Part shown: positions 42,069-52,247 of the stretch, piece by piece
How positions within the stretch are numbered: position 1 is the stretch's first letter
Layout of the letters: every line of letters begins with the position of its first letter
From: Ichthyophis bannanicus
Lineage: Eukaryota; Chordata; Amphibia; Gymnophiona; Ichthyophiidae
Length of the DNA: 64,000 bases
NCBI GenBank assembly: GCA_033557465.1
Contig: JAWIIG010000037.1
Span: 2,108,001-2,172,000 of the forward strand
Direction of reading: 5' to 3'
The notes under the pieces: generated by a model
Database searches by the model: none
What the model was told of the DNA's origin: nothing
What the model saw: only the letters and a program-made list of their open reading frames with translations
Translations under genes and position numbers: made by a program

Positions 42069-43298
42069 GATAATATACACCAAGGCTTCATCCTTATCTT
42101 TCTCGACATTGCAGCCGCCTTCGATTCTGTGAACCATAAAATACTACTACAACGTCTCCAAGAAAAAGGGTTACAGGATACTGCATTACAATGGTGCGAA
42201 TCATACTTAACCAATAGATGGCAGCAAGTAAAAACAGGTAACACTTCCTCTGAGCCTTTCCTACAGAAGCAGGGAGTACCCCAGGGATCATCCCTGTCTG
42301 CTTTACTATTTAACATTTATATGCAGCCTATCTGCTCTCTGATCCGCTCCCTAAATGTAGAATGCCTGGTGTATGCTGATGACATACTACTATACATTCC
42401 ATTCACTATTGAGCAGCCCGATTTCTCCCCTATCATCAGATGCTTTGATGCAGTTGCTGAATGGCTCCTCACACAAAACCTGAGGATCAATCATAGCAAG
42501 ACCGATGTCCTCTTTGTCACTAGGAACCAGAAGTTCGTCACACCTCCCTACCTGCAAGTTAAAAACGCTGAACTCAAAACAAGAGACACAATCCGATATC
42601 TAGGAATTACTCTAGATTGGCGTCTAGACATGACAACCCACGTAAAGACCGTTACAAGATCAGTTTACCACAAGATACGAACCCTCCGCCACCTCCGCCC
42701 ACTACTCGATTTTTCGGACTATCGAACGATATTTCAGGCCCTAGTAATCCCACATCTTGATTTCGCAAACATCATCCTCCATGGCCTCCCACAGGCAACC
42801 CTCAGCCCGCTTCGGCTGGCCATGAACTCAGCTGCTAGGGTTCTAACAGGTGTATCAAAATTGGACCATATAACGCCAGTAATGAAAGAGTTACACTGGC
42901 TACCGCTACAAGCCCGAATTCAATACAAGGTACTAGTCATGACTTTCAAGGCACTGAACAACCAGTCTCCCACACCTATCAGCAATCTGATTAACAATAT
43001 CCCTGAAAATAGAATAAGACGGCCTGCACTACTCAACATGCTAATAGTACCCAAATTTACCACAAGGTGCACAAAGACAACTACTAATAGAGCTTTCTCG
43101 ATTTATGCTCCGACAGCCTGGAACGAACTTCCCACCTGGATTCGAGCTATACCAAGCCTCACCACATTCAGAAAAGAAATAAAACACCATCTGTTTCAAA
43201 TCTACTATCCTGAAACCAGTCCTGAAAAACATAAGTCGCAGGCATTCACCCCCTGCTCTGACTATCCCAACACCCTAACCCAACATGAAAACGGTTAG
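42069..43298 (+). CDS. LINE reverse transcriptase, open partial frame
   Basis: About 410 codons are open. In order: FILIFLDIAAAFDSVNHKIL (motif A), GVPQGSSLSALLFNIYMQPI (motif B), LVYADDILLYIPF (catalytic YADD), NLRINHSKTDVLFVTRN, IRYLGITLDWRLDMTTHV, and the C-terminal HLDFANIILHGLPQATL, ELHWLPLQARIQYKVLVM and YAPTAWNELPTWIRAIP. The N-terminal half of ORF2 is missing by truncation, so this is not a functional gene. The lack of any stop points to fairly recent insertion. Confidence 0.82.
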   Translation, partial: DNIHQGFILIFLDIAAAFDSVNHKILLQRLQEKGLQDTALQWCESYLTNRWQQVKTGNTSSEPFLQKQGVPQGSSLSALLFNIYMQPICSLIRSLNVECLVYADDILLYIPFTIEQPDFSPIIRCFDAVAEWLLTQNLRINHSKTDVLFVTRNQKFVTPPYLQVKNAELKTRDTIRYLGITLDWRLDMTTHVKTVTRSVYHKIRTLRHLRPLLDFSDYRTIFQALVIPHLDFANIILHGLPQATLSPLRLAMNSAARVLTGVSKLDHITPVMKELHWLPLQARIQYKVLVMTFKALNNQSPTPISNLINNIPENRIRRPALLNMLIVPKFTTRCTKTTTNRAFSIYAPTAWNELPTWIRAIPSLTTFRKEIKHHLFQIYYPETSPEKHKSQAFTPCSDYPNTLTQHENG

Positions 43299-43563
43299 CC
43301 GCCCCTCCCCCTATGGCTGTATCCTGTCCCCACCAGACCTAGCTATGATCACATGAAGAGCTTAAGTATTAGTTGTATATAACTCTATGTAAATTTTATG
43401 TGTATATATCTTATAAATAGTTTCCCCCGTTCTCCACTTATGATTGTACCCCTGTTCTATGTAAGCACATCGTGTTATGTAATACATTGTTGCATTGTTC
43501 AGTTATAATGTAAACCGCACTAATCTTAATAGCGCGGTATATAAGAAAAATAAATAAACAACA
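42069..43563 (+). mobile_element. L2/Rex1-like LINE, 3' half with open RT frame
   Basis: A 5'-truncated LINE with RT and C-terminal region (42,069-43,298) and a 3' UTR ending 'gtaaaccgcactaatcttaa', 'agcgcggtatataagaaa' and (aaat)n at about 43,563. It belongs to the same family as the minus-strand LINE at 6,735-16,660 (compare ILLQRLQEKGLQDTALQWCE with LLDRLYDISLRDTTLNWFHS). Confidence 0.8.
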
Positions 43564-44029
43564 CTGTAGAAATAAAACCAGAAATTAATTTCCTCTAGTA
43601 CTAAACAAAGCGCAGACGTTAATGATGCACATTTCCAAGAGCTGACATATTCCAGTTAAAAAATTCAAAATAAAGAGATATTTTTCTACCTTTTGTGCAT
43701 TTTTTTTCCAGTGGCAATTGTTCCAGCCACTTTCTTCTGGTTTCTTTGTGTTTTCTGCTAACTCTCCATTGTCTGCTGTCCATTTGTCCTTTCTTCTCTC
43801 TTCTAGTTTTTTTCCATTCTCTCTCTACATCTGCTTTAACATACTAATCTTTCTCCTTTTGCTCTTTCCTCATTCCTATTTCATCCACTCAAATTTTACC
43901 CCTCCATCCTCAATCCCTACTTACTCTCCCAATATCCGGCCAATTGTAGATTTGTCTTCCCTCCCACACAAAATATTTTTCCCTCTCCATTTCCCTCTCC
44001 CAGCTCCATCCCATTCTAATCCTCCCCCA
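43564..44029. other. Pyrimidine-rich sequence before the minisatellite
   Basis: No gene. It becomes increasingly C/T-rich from about 43,740 and grades into the tandem array. Confidence 0.5.
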
Positions 44030-45290
44030 AAATCAGCTCCCTTCTAGTTCCAGCCCCATCCAGCATCTGCTCCCTTCTAGTCCCTGCATCAGTCCATTTC
44101 CAGTCTTAGCCCCCCATCAGCCCATTTTCAATCCTAACCTAGCCCCACCATCAGCCCATTTCCAGTCCTAGCTCCCCCATCCATTTCCAGTCCTATACGA
44201 GTCCCTGCATCAGCTCATTTCCAATCCTAGCCCTCCATCAGCTCATTTCTAGTCCTTTCCTAGCCCCACCATCAGCCCATGTCAAATCCTAGCTCCCCTC
44301 CACTCAGCCCATTTCCAATCCAAGCCCTCCATGAGCCTACTTCCAGTTCTTGCCCCTCCATGAGTCCATTTCAATTCAAGCCCCCACCACAGCCCATTTC
44401 CAATCTTAGCACCCCCCAACAGCCCATTTCCAGTCCTATCCTAGCCCCTCCATCAGCCCATTTCCTGTCCTAGCCCCCCCACTCAGCCCATTTCCAGTCC
44501 TAACTCCCTCCCCTCACAGCCCATTTCCATTCCAAGCCCCCTTCCCCATCAGCTATTTGCAGTTCAAGCCCCCCTTCCATTCAGCCCATTTACATTCCAA
44601 GCCCCTGTCCCCATCAGCTATTTGCAGTTCAAGCCCCCTTCCATTAAGCACATTTCCAGTCCTAGCAACCCCCCAGTCCATTACCAGTCCTAGCCCCCCA
44701 TAGTCCATTACCAGTCCTAAGCCCCCCATCAGCCCACTTCCAATCTAACCCCCCATCACCCCATTTTCAGTCTTAGCTCCCCATCACCCCATTACCAGTC
44801 CTAACCCCCCCATAGCCCATTACTAGTCCTAACCCCCCCATCAGCCCATTCCCAGTCCTAATCCCCCATAACCCCATTTTCCATCTTAGGCCCCCCCATA
44901 GCCCATTACCAGTCCTAATGCCCCCATAACCCCATTTTCCGTCTTAGGCCTCCCCATAACCCATTACCAGTCCTAAGCCCCCCATCAGCCCACTTCCAGT
45001 CCTAATCCCCAATAACCCCATTTTCCGTCTTTGGCCCCCACCCCCATAGCCCATTACCAGTCCTAATGCCCCCATCAGCCCACTTGTAGTCTTAGCCCCC
45101 CCATAGCCCATTACCTGTCCTAACTCCTCCCATCAGCCCACTTCCAGTCTTAGCCCCCCCCATAGCCCATTACCAGTCCTAACCCCCCCCATCAGCCCAC
45201 TTGTTGTCTTAGCCCCCCATAGCCCATTACCTGTCCTAACCCCCCCCATCAGCCCACTTCCAGTCTTAGCCCCCCCCCATCAGCCCAGCT
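44030..45290. repeat. C-rich minisatellite, about 25-30-bp units
   Basis: Roughly 40 or more units of the type 'agcccatttccagtccta' plus a C-run are arranged head to tail. From about 44,660 two unit types alternate: one with 'agcccacttccagtcttag' and one with 'tagcccattaccagtcctaa'. This gives a dimeric higher-order period toward the right end. Spacing varies with C-run length. No coding function is supported. Confidence 0.88.
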
Positions 45291-45309
45291 AGGTTTAAAC
45301 AAAAAACAA

Positions 45310-45545
45310 AAAACGGCTGCTGCTGCCAAAAGTCTCTGATGAGGGACCTTGTCAAAGGCTTTCTGAAAGTCCAGATACACAATATCAACCGACTCACCTT
45401 TGTCCACCTGTTTATTCACTCCTTCAAAAAAACATAACAGATTAGTAAGACAAGATCTTCCTCGTCTAAAGCCATGTTGGCTGTCTCCCATTAGGCCATG
45501 ACTATCTACATGCTGAGTAATTTTGTTCTTTATGATGGCCACTGA
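45310..45545 (-). pseudogene. CR1 RT fragment
   Basis: The minus strand reads IIKNKITQHVDSHGLMGDSQ, FRRGRSCLTNLLCFFEGVN and VDIVYLDFQKAFDKVPHQRLL, the CR1 RT around motif A, without a stop. It is bounded by the minisatellite on the left. Both ends of the LINE are missing. Confidence 0.8.
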
Positions 45546-46065
45546 CACTGAATATCCAGGTCAGCTGGACAGCACTGAACCTAACTGGGCTTCGGCAATA
45601 TTCAGCCACTGCTTGGTTAGCTTCAGCAGTGAAAGTTAGGTAAGCCTTTCAGGTGTTTAATTTTCACCACTGAAGAATAAATGGAAAATGGTTGAAGGTT
45701 GCCGCTAACTGGTTATCCTTTGGTGCATCGGGGCATTCAGCATTGGTGATGGTGCCCTTTACATCTCTTCTGTTGGGTGACTTTACTTCTATGAATGTAT
45801 CCAGATTTGGAAAATAAAAAAGCATTAAAAAATCCTCATCAGAATAAAGAACTAAAGTCAATATAATAGTCACTGGAGGGCACTTTTTGTCAACTTAAGT
45901 TTCCAAGAAGGTAGTCAAGCTAGATGAATCTGCAATATTTACCCTCACACTGTTCTTATCAACTTCCATAGCCATTTGCAAATCTTTATGTGGAGGAAGG
46001 TAATCTATGTTTGAGATCAGAGTGCAAGCTAATTCTGGAATTTTTAAAAATAGTTAATAAGTACT
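45546..46065. other. Unassigned sequence
   Basis: The first 100 bases ('gaatatccaggtcagctgga', 'gcaatattcagccactgc') resemble the 'tattcaatgccatgctgaca' region near 53,873, probably an unrecognised DNA-transposon family. The remainder shows nothing recognisable. Confidence 0.3.
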
Positions 46066-46270
46066 GCTGGAGTAGCCTAGTGGCTAGATTAGCAGCCTAA
46101 TACTCAAAAGATCTGGGTTGGATTCCCACTGGTAGATTGTGGGCAAGTCACTTTACACTCCATTGCCTCAGAAGAAAAGGACTGGTAATCTGCTTCCTGT
46201 CATATCTTGCCAAGAAAACACAGGGTCACAAGAAGTCAGCATTGACTTGACTGCACTTAAAAAAATATAT
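46066..46270 (+). repeat. tRNA-derived SINE
   Basis: The head has the A box 'gagtagcctagtggctag' and the B box 'gggttggattcccac' at tRNA-like spacing. It is followed by 'gtgggcaagtcactttacac', a middle module 'cagggtcacaagaagtcagc' and 'ttgacttgactgcact', and an A-rich tail near 46,258-46,275. This is a complete-looking SINE. Confidence 0.75.
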
Positions 46271-46649
46271 TTTTGTAGGAGGTAAAATCATACTCCTTGG
46301 AAAATTTATTAATAGGAGGTTCCTCCATCATAAGAACATAAGATATGCCATATTGGGTCATACCAAGGGACATCAAGCCCAGTATTCTGTTTCCAAAAGT
46401 GGTCAATCCAGGTCACAAGTAACTGGCAGGTACCCAAAAGGTATACAGATTCCATGCTGCTTGTCTCAGGGGTAAGCAGTAGATTTCCCCAGTCCATTTT
46501 ATGAGCTTTTCCTCCAGGAACATGTCTAAACCTTTTGTAAATCCAGCTACACTAACAGCTTTTACAACATCCTCTGGTAATGAATTCCAGTGTTTGATTA
46601 CGCATTGAGTAAAAATATATTTTCTTTGATTTGTCTTAAATGTGCTACA

Positions 46650-48291
46650 CTGGAAGCTGAGGAAGCAGCAAGATGGCGACAGGAGGCTCTAACCTGTGAG
46701 GCTGCATTTCAATGGCGCTCACTGCTTGGGGCATGCTTCTGAGCCTCGAGTATTGGGCAGAGGAAATGCAAGCAGGCTGTCTTTCCTCCTGGGGCAGATC
46801 TGCCTGGCCCGCCGGCTCAGCAAACGCTCACTGAATATGGATTTGCGGCTGAAGTAGGAGCAGCGTCTTTGGCGGCGCCGGCATGAGGAGTGTCGACGCT
46901 GAGTGCATCGGGGGTTTTGCTTTTTCCGGAGGAGCACGCCCCCCCACCGCGTCCTGGAAGTGTTTCCCCTCTTGGAGTTGCTCTGCCTGCCGGCCTGCAT
47001 GTGAGCACACTGGTGAAAGCAGAGTCATGAGTCTCTTCGGTGGGGAGTTCTTCCTCGGTGGGAGCCATGGTACGCCAGATGGCAGCAGAGAAGGTTGTTA
47101 CATCAGAAGGTCAAGCTGTAGTCGTGCCTGGCCAACTTGAGGACCTCCTGGGAGTATCTACGTTGGAAAGACCGGCAGTGATTACGTTGGAAGCACTATG
47201 GGATGGATTGGCTGCTTTAAAAACCTCCCTGAAACTGTTTTGGGTAATGTGAGTACAGAGATAACTGAGGTGAAGTTAACTTGTGCCACCCTCTCTGCTG
47301 TTCAGGATGGTCAGGTTGAGAGACTATCTAGGTTGGAGCAGGACGTTGGGCAGCTCTGGGACTTGGTGGCTGCCCAGGTTAAAGACAGAGCTGTTTCTGC
47401 CTGAAAAATGGAGTATCTGGAAAATCAGATCCGCTGGTGTAACCTGCGGTTCCTGAATTTCCCACATTCTCCTTTATTATCATCGATGGAGATGGTAAAG
47501 AAGTACTTTGGGGAAATTTTGAAGATCTCCCCAGAGCATTTCCCACCTCTGGTAAGGGCTCAGTATTTGTCCTTGGGGCTGAGGGAACGTGGCTCCACCA
47601 CTTTCTCTGCTCCATCTCCTGGAATGGGTGACCTCACAGGGTTTTTGGAATTTTCCCTGGAGGTCATTACTGATAAAGCTACTCTCCTTGTAACCCTGGC
47701 ACTGGAGTCGGATAAGTTTTATATTCTTAAATTGTATTTCAAGAATTTCAATGAAATGTTTCTAGGCTCTAATGTGCGTATATTTCCTGATATATCTCAT
47801 GTGACGCAGCTGAGAAGGAAGGACCTTTTAGCCCTTCGTCCTAGGGTTTTGACTCTGGGGGCAACTTTCCAGCTTAAATTTCCTGTAAAGTGTTGTGTGG
47901 GTTTTCAACAACAAATGTATGTCTTTTGATCCTAGACAACTTCAAGAGTTCTTGGAGGCTAGGGAGGTTGTGGTAGTTGAAGTAGCTGGACCTTCTCATA
48001 CGGCTGACGCCTAAGTCTCCACCTGTTTACATTATATGTTACGGCTAGATAGTATAGTATAGCACCATTGTGGTCTTTACTTTCTGTTTTATTTTAATTT
48101 CCTAGTGTTTCCTGAATTTCCTTATTTTGTGGTCTAAATTTGTAAATGGGTGTACATTTTTTCTTGAAGATGAGTTGTTATCACCTATTTCCTTTCTTAT
48201 TGGTTATTTGTTTGTAATATCCATTTTCTTTTTATTCAATGTACCTTTTGGATGTATCATTTATTAATAATTGATAAATAAAAAATAAAAA
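46650..48291 (+). mobile_element. ORF1-only L1 derivative (HAL1-like), copy A
   Basis: A 1.64-kb retroposon with a GC-rich 5' leader, an L1-type ORF1 (about 47,070-48,010), a 3' UTR of about 270 bp and an A-rich tail. It is flanked by 12-base target duplications 'aaatgtgctaca' at 46,638-46,649 and 48,292-48,303. No ORF2 sequence is present between ORF1 and the tail. HAL1 elements of mammals have this organisation. The flanking CR1 becomes continuous when the element is removed. Confidence 0.8.
47070..48010 (+). pseudogene. L1-type ORF1 of copy A
   Basis: The N-terminal part (MVRQMAAEKVVTSEGQ, LGVSTLERPAVITLEALWDG) leads to a coiled coil (VERLSRLEQDVGQLWDLV). After an in-frame TGA at 47,402 the RRM-like block follows (MEYLENQIRWCNLRFLNFPH), then the C-terminal domain (LRRKDLLALRPRVLTLGATF). 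A one-base loss near 47,927 shifts the last segment (FDPRQLQEFLEA). Domain order equals L1 ORF1p, here without any ORF2 downstream. Confidence 0.75.
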
Positions 48292-48345
48292 AAATGTGCT
48301 ACATTGTAGCTTCATTGCTTGTCCCCTAGTCTTTTTACTTTTTTT

Positions 48346-49878
48346 ATCAAAATTTCAAAAAGTGTACTCCAAACCAGAAGCAACAAAGGAAAAAAAAATA
48401 GAAAATAACAAAGGAAAATGTACAAGAGAACCCTGTTGACAAAATATAACACAAGCTTAACAAAATATTAGCCCATCACAAAAGGAAAAACTAGAATCCA
48501 AGCAAAGAAAATAAGAAAAACCCTGAACATGCACCCCTCAAACATAAACAACTCCCAGCAGGCTTACAGTGATATCTGGGGGATGGAAGGCTGGACTTTT
48601 AATTCCTCTCTAGTCACAATAAACTCATTTGTCGAGGTTCATAAACACAAAAATCTTTGCTTCACAAACAAATTAAACACAAGGAAATCTTAATGTGAAG
48701 CTAAGACCCAAGGCCAAAGCCTTGGGCCTTAAGTCCAAGATTCCCTGGTGTCGCTTCTGAGTAAATCTAGACAAATCAGAAAATATATGAACTTTAGAAC
48801 CTAAGAACAACTTATTCACTGAGTGGAAATATAATTTAAACAGCACTGCAGTCAAACTCTAAGGCAAAGGTTAACACTACAGTAGCCCTTTGTGTAACCA
48901 TCTCCAGGGAGGACTCCAGGAACTCCGTGATGTTTAACACTCCAGAGCCTCCTTGGCCATCGAAAAAGCCTAAGCCTCCTGAGGTCAAATATTGCGCCCT
49001 AAAGAGAGGTGGAAGAGAGCCAGAGTCCATACCTAAAACCTCATTCAAGTACTTCTTATCTATGTCCATAGCAGATATTAAAGGTGATTTGGGAAAGTTC
49101 AGCAAGCGTAAGTTGTTACGCTGAACCTTTTTCTCCAGGTACTCCATATGCCTTCCAATAACAGCCTGATCCTTCACCAGAGCTTCACTCAAAGTCTGCA
49201 TAGATCTCACTCTGGACTCAAGCAGATCGCATTGATTCGAGTATTGCTCCAAAGTCTGAGATTGGACCACAACCGACTGTGAAACTGCAACAAGATCATC
49301 CACCAGTCTTGATGAGAAATTCTGCATAGAAGAAGTTAGCCTCCTGGATTGCATCCCACAGTGACTCCAATGTCACCGAAGCTGGTCTCTGCAATCCTGG
49401 AAACATCAAACCATCAGCGGTCTCCAAACTTCCCTGCACAATGGCTTCTACACTGCAGGTGTCCAACTGAAGAAACGCCTGCAGGTATCCAACTGAAGAA
49501 CCACCTCCTGATAGAGGATCCCCCTCAGCCACTTCAGATGCCAGGGCCTCCAGCGGACCTGTGGAACCCAGAATGCCGGACCTCGGGGACGGCGTTCATT
49601 CAAACGGGCTCAACTTAGCTCCTTCTTCACTGGTGCCCATCATATGCCTGGCGGGCTGGCCCTGTGGAGAAGACGTTAAGGGTACTGAAGAAACTCTGAA
49701 TGCCTCCAGCATAGCCTGGCAAGTGGGCTTGGGAACAGAGCCCTCCAGGAGATGGGTTTTCCCCTTCCCTTTCCTTTTGCCCATATCACAGGCAACAAGG
49801 TTCCCCAAACGACAAAAGCACAGCAGTAAAGATGGAACGTCTGCAGACACAGCCGCTCACAGTTCCATCTCGGATCCC
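48346..49878 (-). mobile_element. ORF1-only L1 derivative (HAL1-like), copy B
   Basis: A 1.5-kb minus-strand relative of copy A. Direct repeats 'ctttttactttttt' at 48,331 and 49,879 act as target duplication. The 3' A-tail merges with the T-run at about 48,345. Again ORF1 is followed by a short 3' UTR and no ORF2. It inserted in the same CR1 remnant, in opposite orientation to copy A and only about 40 bases away from it. Confidence 0.78.
48673..49784 (-). pseudogene. L1-type ORF1 of copy B
   Basis: ATG at 49,784 starts MGKRKGKGKTHLLEG. After frame changes the central part reads SVTLESLWDAIQEANFFYAE, then a coiled coil (LEQYSNQCDLLESRVRSM), then the RRM-like MEYLEKKVQRNNLRLLNFPK (49,140 region), ALEFDCSAV at a stop, and the C-terminal SDLSRFTQKRHQGILDLRPK. 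Same order as copy A, with clear divergence between them. Confidence 0.72.
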
Positions 49879-49997
49879 CTTTTTACTTTTTTAAGGAGTA
49901 AACCACTGATCTATGTATTCCAATGCCTCAGTTTTATTTTGGTCAGTCAAAAAAGAACCCACAGCACAAGGCAAAAACACGCCAAACCCAAAAGAAA

Positions 49998-50312
49998 AAA
50001 GCCCCGGCTCACAGAACCTGCCGTATATTAGAATAACAGATCCCAAAATTGTAATTATAACACTATCTTTTTGTCGGAGTAACCATCCAAGAGAAAGCAG
50101 GAAAAATAACCCACCCCTCGCCGTGGTCACTCCATTTTAATCATTTAAATGCTTGAAAAACTTCAACTTATCTTTATTTTAGTCCAGCCAGCACAGAATT
50201 CAGAAGACACAACGTGCCACGTTTCGAGCCATCCATCAAGCTGTGGCCCTGCATCAGGTGAAAAAAGTTGAATCCCAGCAAGTTGGCTTTTGATTAAGTC
50301 CCATCACAACGG
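49998..50312 (-). repeat. Left inverted arm of the Penelope-like element
   Basis: Reverse complement of 51,933-52,247, with near identity (one visible difference at the 'cgccgtgg' versus 'cgccatgg' site). It contains the 3' end of the element and a hammerhead-like motif at 50,208-50,260. Confidence 0.9.
50208..50260 (-). ncRNA. Hammerhead-ribozyme-like motif (left arm)
   Basis: Identical in sequence to the motif in the right arm but on the minus strand, which is the sense strand of the RT gene. It therefore lies downstream of the ORF in the transcript. It has the same atypical C in the 'ctgatg' core. Confidence 0.5.
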
Positions 50313-50466
50313 TTAGGTTTAAGAAGAATGGCGTGTGACGTCAAATACACATGTGGAGATCAAACAGCCAATCAGCAGTCTAAACGTTACAAGCATGCGT
50401 TTATTGGGGGAAACCCACAGCAAGGGAACCCCAATGATGTCACTGTTGTCAATAAAGTCAGTCATC

Positions 50467-51932
50467 TCACAATAGAGTCTGCCATTCCACAGAGGCATTT
50501 AAACCCCGCGGGGAAACAGTGTCTAATCTGAATATCCATCGCTGTTCCATTCGCTGCAATTTTGCGATCCGATCCCCCCCACGGGGATCCTTAGGGATAT
50601 GATCTAGTACCCGCCACTGTAACTGATGGAACAAATGATTTTCCTGAAGACAGTGAGTAACCATGGGTGCCGATAACGTTTTCGTCCGTAGACGAGACGC
50701 ATGTTCCCGAAGGCGGATCTTAACACTGCGAGTGGTACGGCCAACATATAATAGCTCACAAGGGCATTTTATGAGATAGACAACATAGGAGGAATCACAT
50801 GTCGTGTGCCACTGAGAGTTGTAGACAGTAGAAGTGGAGGTATTCAGCCACAGCGACCCTGTTAGCGCCATAACACAATAACTACAGGAGCCACAGGTGA
50901 AATGGCCCGGATTATCATGAGAGGCAGGGGGACGATCCGAAGGCCAGGAAGACTTCACAATTCGATCACGAAGATTCGGTGCCCGTGAATAGGCTACCCG
51001 CAACCGTTTACCAAAAAAATAAGGGTGAACTGATAAAACCGGCCAGTATCGGCATATAATAGTCACTACTTTTGGAACTCCCGTCAAATATGGAAAAATA
51101 CCAGTAAAATCCTCCCCTTCAGAGTCATCAGATGAAGAGCGTGGAAAAAACAACCACTCACGGTGTAAAAACCGAGCCCGCTTATAAGCTCTTTTAATCA
51201 ATGAAAGGGGGTACCCTCTGGTTAGCAGCCGATTCTGCAAATCTAAAGCATGTTTCTGAAATTCCTCCATCGATGAACAATTACGGCGAAGCCTCAGAAA
51301 TTGGCCGAACGGGAGACCCTGTTTAAGCGGCACAGGATGAAAACTTGAAAACTTTAGCAACGTATTACGTTGGACTGGCTTCCTAAACAGTGTCGTGGTA
51401 ATCCCCTCTGACGACAGAAAAATTGTAAGATCCAAAAACTGAATAGACCGCCTATCAAACGTGGCAGTAAATTGAATGTGGGAGGAATGCTCATTCAATG
51501 AACTCACAAACAGCTGTAAATCTGCCGGAGATCCAGACCAAAGAAAAAATACATCATCTAAAAATCGGCGCCAGAAAGATACATACTGAAACAATGGAGA
51601 AGTATAGATATACCTTTCCTCAAATACGGCCATGTAGATAGTGGCAATTGAGGGGGCCACTGTGGCCCCCATTGCAATGCCAAATATTTGCCGATAAAAA
51701 GTACAATCGTGCAAAAAATAATTGCTGTTCAAAACCAAATCTAACATGGCTAACAAAAAAGAACGAGGAATCCGTGCTGGAAGATCAAGCGGATAGTCAG
51801 CCAGACAGTGAAGTACTTCTTGTTGATCAATATTTGTATAGAGTGCTTGCACGTCCAGAGATACCAGAAACGTGTATGCCAGACAGTCACTACATGATGA
51901 CAACTGTGTGAGAAAGTCCCCTGTATCACGAA
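50467..51932 (-). CDS. Penelope-like RT with GIY-YIG endonuclease, N-terminally truncated
   Basis: About 488 codons are open, ending at 50,467. RT motifs: FLVSLDVQALYTNIDQQEVL (motif A), FGIAMGATVAPSIATIYM (motif B region), WRRFLDDVFFLWSG (catalytic DD) and IQFLDLTIFLSSEG. The linker has PNLRDRIVKSSW and a Cys-rich CGSCSYC. The GIY-YIG nuclease shows YVVYLIKCPCELLYVGRTTR followed by VKIRLREH. Penelope RTs are related to telomerase RT. The first part of the RT (fingers) is lost at 51,933. Otherwise the frame is clean, suggesting a young copy. Confidence 0.9.
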
Positions 51933-52247
51933 CCGTTGTGATGGGACTTAATCAAAAGCCAACTTGCTGGGATTCAACTTTTTTCACCTGATGCAGGGCC
52001 ACAGCTTGATGGATGGCTCGAAACGTGGCACGTTGTGTCTTCTGAATTCTGTGCTGGCTGGACTAAAATAAAGATAAGTTGAAGTTTTTCAAGCATTTAA
52101 ATGATTAAAATGGAGTGACCATGGCGAGGGGTGGTTATTTTTCCTGCTTTCTCTTGGATGGTTACTCCGACAAAAAGATAGTGTTATAATTACAATTTTG
52201 GGATCTGTTATTCTAATATACGGCAGGTTCTGTGAGCCGGGGCTTTT
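51933..52247 (+). repeat. Right inverted arm of the Penelope-like element
   Basis: Inverted copy of 49,998-50,312. It begins exactly at the 5' truncation point of the ORF. Contains the plus-strand hammerhead-like motif at 51,985-52,037. Confidence 0.9.
51985..52037 (+). ncRNA. Hammerhead-ribozyme-like motif (right arm)
   Basis: A 53-base segment matches the type I hammerhead layout. Stem I is 'cac' paired with 'gtg'. The core is 'ctgatgc'. Stem II is 'ggcc' (51,997) with 'ggct' (52,015). The core 'gaaa' follows at 52,020. Stem III is the short hairpin 'acgtggcacgt', then 't' as the cleavage-site base. The core position normally A in 'ctgatga' is C here, and stem I is short. Penelope-like elements are known to carry minimal hammerheads in their LTR-like repeats, which supports the reading. 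Activity is doubtful. Confidence 0.5.

Larger units (their letters stand above)
46324..49927 (-). mobile_element. CR1 LINE 3' portion, split into three pieces
   Basis: On the minus strand the 3' end starts at 46,324 ('taagaacataagatatgcc' as seen on the plus strand). The CR1 continues through 46,649, then 48,304-48,345, then 49,879-49,927. Joined in minus orientation these pieces track the uninterrupted CR1 at 60,060-60,482, including 'aaagactag' and 'atgaagcta'. Two ORF1-only L1 derivatives fill the gaps, and a Penelope-like element ends the third piece. Confidence 0.8.

Noticed and set aside
44030..45290. Regular repeats with spacer-like differences, considered as a CRISPR array
   Set aside because: Vertebrate DNA, units contiguous without unique spacers, C-rich minisatellite; no cas genes.
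50467..51932. Host telomerase reverse transcriptase or a cellular GIY-YIG nuclease
   Set aside because: The RT plus GIY-YIG fusion, flanking target duplication and inverted arms identify a Penelope-like element.
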